This document shows, piece by piece, positions 1 to 7,458 of a DNA stretch of 64,000 nucleotides (the stretch's first letter is position 1; every line of letters starts with the position of its first letter). The position numbers and the translations under genes were made by a program. Source of the stretch: Alterinioella nitratireducens (GTDB taxonomy: Bacteria; Pseudomonadota; Alphaproteobacteria; Rhodobacterales; Rhodobacteraceae); the NCBI RefSeq assembly GCF_013155465.1, contig NZ_JABJVX010000008.1, positions 62,001-126,000 of the forward strand, read 5' to 3'. Below the pieces are notes generated by a model. It had not been told where the DNA came from. It did no database searches and saw only the letters and a program-made list of their open reading frames with translations.

Positions 1-638
1 GCGGTGGTGGCGTCTTCGTCTTCCAGCCAGTCCTGCCATTGCGTGGTCGAGCCGTCATCCGAGCCGACCATCGCGTTGAGCGAGGCATCGCCCCCCGACA
101 GGCGCCGGTTCATCGAGATCACCTCATCCTCGGTCACGCCGAGGTCATTGGCGATCTGCGCCACGTTCTCGGGCCTGAGATCACCATCCTCCAGCGCGCC
201 GATGCGGGCCTTGGCCTTGCGCAGGTTGAAGAACAGCTTCTTCTGCGCCGAGGTGGTGCCGAGCTTGACCATCGACCAGGACCGCAGGACGTATTCCTGG
301 ATCGACGCGCGGATCCACCACATCGCGTAGGTGGCGAGGCGAAAGCCCTTCTCGGGATCGAATTTCTTGACCGCCTGCATCAGGCCGACATTGGCCTCGG
401 AAATCACCTCGGCCTGCGGCAGACCGTAGCCGCGATAGCCCATGGCGATCTTGGCGGCCAGGCGCAGGTGGCTGGTCACAAGCTGGTGCGCGGCGTCGGT
501 GTCCTCATGGTCCACCCACCGTTTGGCCAGCATGTATTCCTGTTCGGGCTCCAGCATCGGAAATTTGCGGATTTCCTGAAGATACCGGTTGAGGCCCTGT
601 TCCGGCGACGGGGCCGGAAGATTGGCATAGCTGCTCAT
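1..638 (-). CDS. rpoH: RNA polymerase heat-shock sigma factor RpoH (sigma-32), 3' end beyond window
   Basis: Reading leftward this encodes the start of a sigma-32 protein and runs off the left edge, so the C-terminal region 4 is missing here. The N-terminus has the usual RpoH layout: a short region 1.2 (EQEYMLAKRW), the RpoH-type stretch LRLAAKIAMGYRGYGLP, and region 2 (VGLMQAVKKFDPEKGFRLAT, then YAMWWIRASIQEY), which contacts core RNA polymerase and the -10 element. I chose the ATG at 638 because AGGGA lies 9 bases upstream; an in-frame ATG at 647 has no room for a ribosome site. The protein directs transcription of chaperone and protease genes on heat or proteotoxic stress. A heat-shock-type promoter lies just upstream, which suggests self-regulation. 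Confidence 0.96.
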   Translation of the reverse strand, partial: MSSYANLPAPSPEQGLNRYLQEIRKFPMLEPEQEYMLAKRWVDHEDTDAAHQLVTSHLRLAAKIAMGYRGYGLPQAEVISEANVGLMQAVKKFDPEKGFRLATYAMWWIRASIQEYVLRSWSMVKLGTTSAQKKLFFNLRKAKARIGALEDGDLRPENVAQIANDLGVTEDEVISMNRRLSGGDASLNAMVGSDDGSTTQWQDWLEDEDATT

Positions 639-695
639 CGCGTTCATTCCCTGTTTCGGCTGACTCAAATGTAAATCTCTTTAACTTTACACCCG

Positions 696-724
696 AGATG
701 GGCCGGTGGGGGGCCCATTTCAAG
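696..724 (-). promoter_or_regulatory. Predicted heat-shock (sigma-32 type) promoter of rpoH
   Basis: On the minus strand CTTGAAA (718-724) and GCCCATCT (696-703) are separated by 14 bases, close to the enterobacterial sigma-32 consensus CTTGAAA-N11-16-CCCCATnT. It ends about 58 bases before the rpoH start. A perfect inverted repeat ATGGGCC/GGCCCAT (698-704 and 712-718) covers the spacer and both promoter edges. Function is inferred from motif match only. Confidence 0.6.
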
Positions 725-814
725 GGGCGGTTATCAGATCAACCCCAAGATAGGCTTAATGTTCCTTGCACGACAATCCACGTTTCAGTGAATTCACGTG
801 CAATTGCGCACATG

Positions 815-1849
815 TTACGAGGCCGCTTCGCGCAGGCGGTGCAAGAGCTGCGCCATATCCTCGGGCAGCGGGGCCGAAAAACTCAGCCGCGCGCCGCTGA
901 CGGGGTGAACGAATCCCAGGCTCGCGGCATGCAGCGCCTGGCGGGGGAAGGCGTTGAGGTCGGCGGCCAGCGCCTCGCCCATGCCCTTGGCCGACACCCA
1001 CCGCCGCCCGCCATAGGTCTGATCACCGATCAGCGCGTGCCCGGCATGGGACAGATGCACCCGGATCTGATGCGTGCGGCCCGTCTCCAGCCAGCAATTG
1101 ATCAGCGCGACCGCGCCGAACCCCTCCTCGACCCGCGCCCGTGTCACCGCGTGACGCCCGCCGTTGAACAACACCGCCTGCCGCTGCCGGTCGGTCTTGT
1201 GGCGGGCCAGTTGCGTCGTGATCTTGAGCACGCCCGCCGCCTCGAAACTGACCCCCGGCAGACCGCGCAGGCGCGGGTCCGAGGCGTCCGGCACCCCGTG
1301 GCAGATCGCCAGGTAGTGCCGCGCGACGCTATGCGCCTCGAATTGGGCCGCCAGCCCGTGATGCGCGGTGTCGGATTTCGCCACCACCAGAAGGCCCGAG
1401 GTGTCCTTGTCGATCCGATGCACGATACCGGGGCGCTTTTCGCCGCCGATCCCGGACAGGTTGCCGCCGAAATGATGCAAGAGCGCATTGACCAGCGTGC
1501 CCGAGGGCGTGCCGGGGGCGGGGTGGACGACCATGCCGACGGGCTTGTTGACGACGATCAGGTCGGCGTCCTCGTGCAGGATCTCCAGCGGGATGTCCTC
1601 GGGCCGCGTGTCGACCTCGACCGCTTCCTCGACCGTGATCTCGACCAGATCGCCCTCGGCGGGTTTCGCCCGCGCATCCGTCGCCACCGCGCCGTTCACC
1701 CGCACCGCGCCCTCCGCGAACAGGCGCGCAAGGCGCGAGCGGCTCAGGCTCGCCGCCTCTGGCACATCGCGCGCCAGTGCCTTATCAAGCCGCTTGCCCG
1801 GCTCCGGGCCGATATGGACCGTGATGATCTTTGGCGAAGGGCCTGACAT
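815..1849 (-). CDS. rluD: RluA/RluD family 23S rRNA pseudouridine synthase
   Basis: A 344-residue protein with an N-terminal S4-like RNA-binding segment (GKRLDKALARDVPEA to about residue 75) and a RluA-family catalytic domain. The catalytic aspartate sits in HRIDKDTSGLLV, and LETGRTHQIRVH and the preceding NKPVGMVVHP are also family hallmarks. These enzymes isomerise uridine to pseudouridine in 23S rRNA; RluD-type members modify helix 69. The open frame continues upstream, but that extension is low-complexity and overlaps the divergent gene, so I start at ATG 1849. This start overlaps the divergent start at 1848. RluD rather than RluC/A is an inference from length and the S4 domain. Confidence 0.88.
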   Translation of the reverse strand: MSGPSPKIITVHIGPEPGKRLDKALARDVPEAASLSRSRLARLFAEGAVRVNGAVATDARAKPAEGDLVEITVEEAVEVDTRPEDIPLEILHEDADLIVVNKPVGMVVHPAPGTPSGTLVNALLHHFGGNLSGIGGEKRPGIVHRIDKDTSGLLVVAKSDTAHHGLAAQFEAHSVARHYLAICHGVPDASDPRLRGLPGVSFEAAGVLKITTQLARHKTDRQRQAVLFNGGRHAVTRARVEEGFGAVALINCWLETGRTHQIRVHLSHAGHALIGDQTYGGRRWVSAKGMGEALAADLNAFPRQALHAASLGFVHPVSGARLSFSAPLPEDMAQLLHRLREAAS

Positions 1850-2150
1850 GGACGATACTCCGGCGACAGAAGACCGCGACCCGCTGAACCTGCGGGTGCT
1901 GCGCATCCTTGTGACCGTGCTGACGGTGACGATGATTGTGGGGCTGATAACGGTCGTGGCGGTCTTTGTCACCCGGTTCGAAAGCGGCAGCCCGGTCGCC
2001 CTGCCCGATCAGGTCACCCTGCCCGAGGGCGAGAGCGCCCGCGCCGTGACCTTCGGCCCCGATTGGTACGCGGTGGTCACGGCGAACGACCTGATCCTGA
2101 TCTATGACCGGGCCAGCGGCGACTTGCGCCAGACCGTCACGATTGATTAA
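1848..2150 (+). CDS. Small single-pass membrane protein, DUF6476-like
   Basis: This 100-residue protein has a hydrophilic N-terminus (about 20 residues), one strong transmembrane helix (roughly residues 21-43, rich in V, I, L and T) and a C-terminal domain of about 55 residues that is probably periplasmic. I associate the pattern with DUF6476, a Rhodobacterales family of unknown function usually next to an rluD-like gene. The start overlaps the divergent pseudouridine synthase start by two bases, leaving no conventional intergenic promoter. The stop overlaps the convergent Sel1 gene by four bases. Confidence 0.75.
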   Translation: MDDTPATEDRDPLNLRVLRILVTVLTVTMIVGLITVVAVFVTRFESGSPVALPDQVTLPEGESARAVTFGPDWYAVVTANDLILIYDRASGDLRQTVTID

Positions 2151-3205
2151 TCGTCCAGCGCCGCGGCGCCCGCGCGTGACCCCGGCCCGATGATGCCGTC
2201 GATGGCCCCGCGATAGAGCCCGCGTTCCTGCAAGATCACCTGGAAGGCGCGCGCGGTGGCGTCGTCCCAGGGCGGCACCCGTCCCCCGACCTCGCCGCGC
2301 AGGCCGTCCAGATCGACATCGCCGGTTTCCAGCGCGGCCACGTAAAGCTCCGCCGCGCGCTCCGGGTCAGCCTCGACCCCGCGCCCGCGTTCATAGAGGA
2401 AGCCGAGCGCGCCGACCGCCTCGGCCAGCCCCGCATCGGCGGCGGTTTGCGTCCAGCGCAGTTGCAGATCGGGATCGCCGGTGCCGGGGCCATCGGCCTC
2501 GGAATAGATCTTGGCCAGTTCCAGCGCCGCCTCAACGCTGCCCTGTTCGGCGGCCATCGAGAAATACCGCGCCGCGCGGTCCCGGTCGGGGATGTTCAGC
2601 GTCTCATCCGCGCCGCCCGGAATACCATCGCCGGTCAGGTAGGTCTGGCCCAATCGCAGCTGCGCGAAGTGATAGCCCCCGTCCGCCGCCTGCGTCATCA
2701 GCTCCACCATCCGGCCCGCATCGCGCGGCACGCCGCGTCCGATCCGGTAGAGCAGGCCAAGCGTCGCCATCGCCGCAAGGTCGCCGCGTTCGACGCCGCG
2801 CCGGTAATGCTCCGCCGCCCGGTCCAGGTCGGTCCGCGCGGGGCCGATCCCGAAGAGGCTATAGTCGCCCAGTTTGGTATCGGCCGCCCCAAGCCCCGCC
2901 TCCGACGCCGCCTCGAACTGCGCGATCGCCGCCCTGTGGTCGCCGACCAGTTGCAGCGCGGTGCCGTGGTGGAAAAGCGCCGCCGCATCCGTGGCCCCGG
3001 CCTCGACGGCTTCGGCGCAGAAAGGTGCGGCCTCGCGGATGGCCGCGACCTCCTCGGCCTGGACTTCGGGGGTGATGGGCACACCGGCATTGGGCGTGCC
3101 CGCAATCTCGAGGCATCGTGCCAGCGCGTCGTCATCCTGCGCATTGGCCATCAGAGGGGCGAGCGCAAGCAGGGCTACGGCAAGAGAGGGGAAATATGAC
3201 GGCAT
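2147..3205 (-). CDS. Secreted Sel1-repeat (TPR-like) protein
   Basis: A 352-residue protein with a clear signal peptide (MPSYFPSLAVALLALAPLMA, cleavage near ANA-QD). Several Sel1-like repeats follow, with the recurring pattern A-x2-LG-x2-Y-x2-G-x-GV-x2-D-x2-A; examples are ATLGLLYRIGRGVPRD and GALGFLYERGRGVEAD. The last 35 residues (ERGLYRGAIDGIIGPGSR) look like the start of a peptidoglycan-binding type-1 module that ends early. Sel1 proteins are usually adaptor scaffolds for protein-protein contacts, and a periplasmic location is expected here. No partner is evident. The gene is convergent with the DUF6476 gene and divergent from the UbiA operon. Confidence 0.82.
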   Translation of the reverse strand: MPSYFPSLAVALLALAPLMANAQDDDALARCLEIAGTPNAGVPITPEVQAEEVAAIREAAPFCAEAVEAGATDAAALFHHGTALQLVGDHRAAIAQFEAASEAGLGAADTKLGDYSLFGIGPARTDLDRAAEHYRRGVERGDLAAMATLGLLYRIGRGVPRDAGRMVELMTQAADGGYHFAQLRLGQTYLTGDGIPGGADETLNIPDRDRAARYFSMAAEQGSVEAALELAKIYSEADGPGTGDPDLQLRWTQTAADAGLAEAVGALGFLYERGRGVEADPERAAELYVAALETGDVDLDGLRGEVGGRVPPWDDATARAFQVILQERGLYRGAIDGIIGPGSRAGAAALDD

Positions 3206-3424
3206 CGGCTAAGGGTCCGCGAATGATTGAAATGATTGGCAGTCAGCCTAGCCAAAGCCCCCTGACCTGTCGAGCCGCGAGACCCAAGGAACGCCATAGT
3301 TTCGGCTGGCTTATGTCACAGCCCTGTGCCAGCTTTCGCAAAGCGTCCGGAAAAAGCGGGAAATCCTCGGGAAAACGGGGTAAGCCCAAGGGCGCGTGGC
3401 AGGCAGAAAAGAAGACCGGGCAGA

Positions 3425-4861
3425 ATGATGCGCGATAGCAGCACCACGGACAGGATCCTTGCGGTCGATCTCGACGGCAGCTTGATCCGTGGCGACATGA
3501 TCTACGAATGCCTCTGGTCGGCCATGGCGCTGGACTGGAAGGCACCGTTCATCGCCGCGCGCAGCCTCAGCCGCGGCATCCCCGCGCTGAAACGCCGCCT
3601 CGCAGAGCTTGGCCCCGTCGATGTCACCACCCTGCCCTATGACCCGGAGGTCATCGCCCGGATCGAGGCCTGGCGCGCCGAGGGCGGGCGCACGGCGCTG
3701 GTCACGGCCTCGGATCAGATGCTGGCCGATCAGGTCGCGGACCATCTGGGCCTGTTCGACGAGGTCCACGGCACCACCCCCGACCGCAACCTGAAGGGCG
3801 AGGCCAAGGCCGCCCTGATGGCCGAGCGCTTCGGCGATCACTTCACCTATATCGGCGACAGCACCGCCGACCTGGCCTGCTGGAAGGTCTCGGGGGCGGC
3901 AATCACCGTGGGCGCAACCGCGAAGTTCCGCGCCCAGGTCGATGGCATCAATGCCGATGTCACCCATATCTCGCCGCCCGAAGCCCCCGTCTGGCCGATC
4001 CTCAAGGCGATGCGCCCGCATCAATGGCTGAAGAACCTGCTGGTCTTCATGCCGATCATCGCCGATCACTCCTTTTCCGCGCTGACCTTCTTTCAGGGGC
4101 TTCTGGCATTCATTGCCTTCGGGTTGGTCGCCTCGGCGGGCTACCTGCTGAACGATCTGCTCGACCTCGGCCCCGACCGTGCCCATGCGCGCAAGCGGTT
4201 CCGCCCGCTGGCCTCGGGCCGGTTGCCGGTGCCTCTGGGAACGGCGATGGTGCCCGTTCTGCTTATCGCGGGGCACCTCGTGGCGCTGACGCTCGGATGG
4301 GCCTTCGTCGGTGTCATCGCGCTCTATTTCTGTATCACGATGAGCTATTCGCTGTTCCTCAAGCGCAAGCCGATCATCGACATCTGCGTGCTGGCGGGCC
4401 TCTACACGATCCGCATCATCGGCGGGGGCGTCGCCACCGGCATCGACCTGTCGATCTGGATCCTGGCCTTTTCCATATTCCTTTTCTTCTCGCTCGCCGC
4501 CGTCAAGCGGCTGGCCGAGCTGGTCCATATGCGCGACTCGGGCCGCGTGGCGGCGGCCGGGCGCGGCTATTCGGTCGAGGATCTGCCGCTGACCATGCAG
4601 ATGGCGACCGCGTCGGGCTTCGTCTCGGTGCTGGTGCTGGCGCTCTACCTCAATGCGCCCGACATCCAGGCGCGATATTCCGCGCCGGTGTTGCTTTGGG
4701 GGGTCTGCGCGCTGCTGCTCTACTGGGTCTCGAAGGCGGTGCTGGTCGCCAGCCGGGGCGAGATGCATGACGACCCGCTGGTCTATGCCGTCACCAACCG
4801 CACCAGCCTGATCTGTATCCTGATCATGGCGGCACTCGGCGCGGGGGCGATGCTGCTATGA
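3425..4861 (+). CDS. HAD phosphatase-UbiA prenyltransferase fusion, probable polyprenyl-phosphate phosphoribosyltransferase
   Basis: A 478-residue fusion. Residues 1-190 form a HAD-type phosphatase: DLDGS nucleophile motif at D15/D17, LVTASD motif II, and YIGDSTADLACW motif IV. Residues 200-478 form a multi-pass UbiA domain with NDLLDLGPD (the NDxxDxxxD metal site, near residue 243) and a second acidic motif around DICVLAGLY. UbiA Rv3806c of Mycobacterium adds phosphoribose to decaprenyl phosphate, and the HAD half could remove the 5-phosphate. The assignment is strengthened by the three coupled downstream genes (GtrA, DprE1-like, DprE2-like). ATG 3425 and 3428 are both possible; the longer open frame upstream lacks family similarity. 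The function is inferred from cluster logic. Confidence 0.85.
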   Translation: MMRDSSTTDRILAVDLDGSLIRGDMIYECLWSAMALDWKAPFIAARSLSRGIPALKRRLAELGPVDVTTLPYDPEVIARIEAWRAEGGRTALVTASDQMLADQVADHLGLFDEVHGTTPDRNLKGEAKAALMAERFGDHFTYIGDSTADLACWKVSGAAITVGATAKFRAQVDGINADVTHISPPEAPVWPILKAMRPHQWLKNLLVFMPIIADHSFSALTFFQGLLAFIAFGLVASAGYLLNDLLDLGPDRAHARKRFRPLASGRLPVPLGTAMVPVLLIAGHLVALTLGWAFVGVIALYFCITMSYSLFLKRKPIIDICVLAGLYTIRIIGGGVATGIDLSIWILAFSIFLFFSLAAVKRLAELVHMRDSGRVAAAGRGYSVEDLPLTMQMATASGFVSVLVLALYLNAPDIQARYSAPVLLWGVCALLLYWVSKAVLVASRGEMHDDPLVYAVTNRTSLICILIMAALGAGAMLL

Positions 4862-5283
4862 GCCCCGCGACCCTCGCCCTGCGCTATGCCGGTTTCGCCG
4901 CCGTCGCCACGATCGCCAACCTGGGGGCGCAGCGCATCGTGCTGGCATGGGGCGACGGCGCGGCCCTCTTCGCGCTGGCTGTTGCCACGGGCACCGGCGT
5001 CGGGCTGGTGGTGAAATACATCCTCGACAAGCGCTGGATCTTCTACGACCTCAGCACCGGCGTCCGCGCCCATTCCACCAAGTTCGCGCTCTATACCGCG
5101 ATGGGGCTGGTGACGACGGCGATCTTCTGGGGCACGGAAACCGCCTTCTGGCTGATCTGGGGCACCGATCTGATGCGCGAGGTCGGCGCGGTCCTGGGGC
5201 TTTCCGTCGGCTATGTCACCAAATACCTGCTCGACCGACGCTATGTCTTTGCCGATAGCACCCGGCTGGAGGGCGCGGGATGA
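4858..5283 (+). CDS. GtrA family membrane protein
   Basis: This 141-residue protein has four predicted transmembrane helices and the GtrA-family look: an early YAGFAAVATIANLGAQR helix, the VKYILDKRWIF segment after helix 2, and a second copy-like VTKYLLDRRYVF at the C-terminus. GtrA proteins are linked to moving or anchoring polyprenyl-phosphate-linked sugars across the membrane. The gene shares ATGA overlaps with the genes before (4858-4861) and after (5280-5283), so it is translationally coupled to both. In mycobacteria the GtrA protein Rv3789 lies beside dprE1, the same arrangement. Confidence 0.9.
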   Translation: MSPATLALRYAGFAAVATIANLGAQRIVLAWGDGAALFALAVATGTGVGLVVKYILDKRWIFYDLSTGVRAHSTKFALYTAMGLVTTAIFWGTETAFWLIWGTDLMREVGAVLGLSVGYVTKYLLDRRYVFADSTRLEGAG

Positions 5284-6602
5284 AGCTGACGGGATGGGGC
5301 AATGTGCCGGTGCTCGACTGCAACGTCAGCGCGCCGCGCAGCGAGGCCGAGCTGAAAGCCGTCATCGCGCGCGGTCACGCCATCGCGCGCGGCAATGGAC
5401 GCTCCTACGGGGATAGCGCCGCCAGCCGCAGCAACACGATCGACATGCGCAATTTCGACCGGATGATCTCGTTCGACGAGGAGACCGGCGTGCTGGTGGC
5501 CGAGGCCGGAGTGCTCCTGGCCGACGTCATCTCCGCCTGCCTGCCGCGCGGCTGGTTCCCGTTGGTCACGCCAGGGACCAAGCTGATCACGCTTGGCGGG
5601 GCAATCGCGGCGGATGTGCATGGCAAGAACCACCATATCGACGGGTCTTTCCGCGCCTGCGTGGACTGGATCGACCTGATGGGACCGGGTGGCGAAGTCA
5701 CGCGTTGTTCCGCCGGTGAAAACCCCGAGCTTTTCGACTGGACCCTTGGCGGCATGGGCCTGACCGGGGTGATCCTGCGCTGTGCCATCCGGCTGCGACG
5801 GGTAGAGAGCGGCTGGATCCGGCAGCAGATGATCCCTGCCCGCGACCTGGATGCCGCGATCGAGATCTTCGAGGACAACCTCGGTGCCACCTATTCCGTC
5901 GCCTGGATCGACTGCACCGCGACGGGCGACAGGCTTGGCCGCTCGCTGGTCATGGTGGGCGAACATGCGCGCGCAACCGAGGTCGCGCCGCAGCACCGGC
6001 ACCGCCCCTTGCACGTGCCCGCCCGCCCACGCCGCACCTTTCCGTTTCCCCTGCCCGGTTTCGCGCTGAACCCGCTGACCGTGCGCGCCTTCAATGCGCT
6101 CTATTACTGGAACGGCAAGCGCCAGACCGGGATTTCCACCGTCGACTGGGACAGCTATTTCTACCCGCTCGACTCCATCGCCAAATGGAACCGCCTCTAC
6201 GGGCGGCGCGGGTTCCTGCAATTCCAATGCGTGTTGCCGCTGGAACGCGGCGCGCCGGGGCTGCACGCGCTGATGGAGGCGATTGCGGGCTCGGGCCAGG
6301 CTTCGTTCCTGTCGGTGCTCAAGCGGTTCGGTCCACAAGACAGCCCGATCTCCTTCCCGATGGAGGGTTACACGCTGGCGCTGGACTTCCCGAACACGCG
6401 CAAGACCCGCGATCTGATGCCCCGGCTGGATGCGATCACTCTGGCCCATGGCGGGCGCTTCTACCTGGCCAAGGACGCAAGGATGCCCGCGCCCACGCTG
6501 GCCCGCGCCGACCCCCGCGCCGCCGCGTTCGCCGCGTGGCGGCGCGAGACCGGCCTCGCCCCCGCCTTTTCCTCCTCCCAATCCGAAAGACTGAAATTAT
6601 GA
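5280..6602 (+). CDS. DprE1-like FAD-linked oxidase, probable polyprenylphosphoryl-ribose 2-oxidase
   Basis: A 440-residue VAO/PCMH-type flavoprotein. The FAD-binding segment has RGNGRSYGDSAASR (near residue 38) and GAIAADVHGKNHH (near residue 107), both nearly identical to my recollection of mycobacterial DprE1. The C-terminal part has FLSVLKRFGP, then GYTLALDFP, then FYLAKDAR, which contains the lysine corresponding to the catalytic one. DprE1 oxidises the 2-hydroxyl of decaprenylphosphoryl-ribose, the first half of its epimerisation to arabinose. At the place of the benzothiazinone-target cysteine (GWNICVDFP in M. tuberculosis, from memory) this protein has Ala367. It is translationally coupled to GtrA and to the reductase downstream. 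Confidence 0.88.
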   Translation: MKLTGWGNVPVLDCNVSAPRSEAELKAVIARGHAIARGNGRSYGDSAASRSNTIDMRNFDRMISFDEETGVLVAEAGVLLADVISACLPRGWFPLVTPGTKLITLGGAIAADVHGKNHHIDGSFRACVDWIDLMGPGGEVTRCSAGENPELFDWTLGGMGLTGVILRCAIRLRRVESGWIRQQMIPARDLDAAIEIFEDNLGATYSVAWIDCTATGDRLGRSLVMVGEHARATEVAPQHRHRPLHVPARPRRTFPFPLPGFALNPLTVRAFNALYYWNGKRQTGISTVDWDSYFYPLDSIAKWNRLYGRRGFLQFQCVLPLERGAPGLHALMEAIAGSGQASFLSVLKRFGPQDSPISFPMEGYTLALDFPNTRKTRDLMPRLDAITLAHGGRFYLAKDARMPAPTLARADPRAAAFAAWRRETGLAPAFSSSQSERLKL

Positions 6603-7333
6603 CCGGCCCTGTCCTCATCCTCGGCGCGCGTTCCGACATCGCCCGCGCCATCGCCCGCGCCTTTGCCGCCGAAGGCCACCCGATCCAGCTGGCCGCGCGC
6701 CATGCAGAGAACCTCGGGACCGACCGCGACGACCTGCAAACCCGCTACGGCGTCGAGGTCAGCCTGCACGATTTCGACGCGCTGGAGGTGCGGCAGCATG
6801 AGGCCTTTGTCGACGGCCTGCCGGTCCTGCCCGAAATCGTGGTCAGCGCGATTGGCGTCCTGGGCGACCAGACCGAGAACGAGGATGACGTGGAGGCCGC
6901 GCTTGGCGTGATCCGCGCCAATTTCGAAGGCCCCGCGCTGATCCTGGGCGTGCTGGCCAACCGCTTTGCCACGCGCGGGTCGGGCACCATCGTGGGAATC
7001 AGCTCGGTCGCGGGCGATCGCGGGCGGGCGTCGAACTATGTCTACGGCTCCGCCAAGGCCGGGTTTACCGCCTTTCTGTCGGGGTTGCGCAACCGGTTGG
7101 CCAGGCAGGGCGTGCATGTCGTCACCGTGCAACCTGGCTTCGTCAATACCGCGATGACGGCGGGAATGGACACGCCCGGAGCGCTGACGGCAGAGCCCTC
7201 CGAGGTCGGGGAAGCGATTGTGAACGCGGTCAAAAAGGGGCGCAACGTGATCTATGTGCGGCGCATCTGGTGGCTGGTCATGTCGATCATCTGCGCCATC
7301 CCCGAGGCGATCTTCAAGAAGACCAGTATCTGA
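6599..7333 (+). CDS. DprE2-like short-chain dehydrogenase, probable 2-keto reductase
   Basis: A 244-residue SDR. It has a nucleotide-binding motif (GARSDIARAIA, a variant of TGxxxGxG typical of DprE2), VVSAIGVLGDQ in place of NNAG, the catalytic serine region GISSVAG, and YGSAK as the YxxxK motif. A hydrophobic C-terminal segment (WWLVMSIICAIPEAIF) could associate with the membrane, as expected for an enzyme acting on a polyprenyl-linked sugar. It is encoded in an ATGA overlap with the DprE1-like gene, and the pair would convert a polyprenylphosphoryl-ribose to the arabinose epimer. It is the last gene of the four-gene operon. Confidence 0.88.
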   Translation: MTGPVLILGARSDIARAIARAFAAEGHPIQLAARHAENLGTDRDDLQTRYGVEVSLHDFDALEVRQHEAFVDGLPVLPEIVVSAIGVLGDQTENEDDVEAALGVIRANFEGPALILGVLANRFATRGSGTIVGISSVAGDRGRASNYVYGSAKAGFTAFLSGLRNRLARQGVHVVTVQPGFVNTAMTAGMDTPGALTAEPSEVGEAIVNAVKKGRNVIYVRRIWWLVMSIICAIPEAIFKKTSI

Positions 7334-7458
7334 CCCTTTCGCGGATTTTCGCCGCAGCGCAGCAAAAACCGGCGAAAACCCGCCGGAAAACCCGGCTTTC
7401 CGGTTACGCGATCTTCGCCTTCTTGTTTCCTTAATTTTGTCAGAGTATTTCAAAATTC

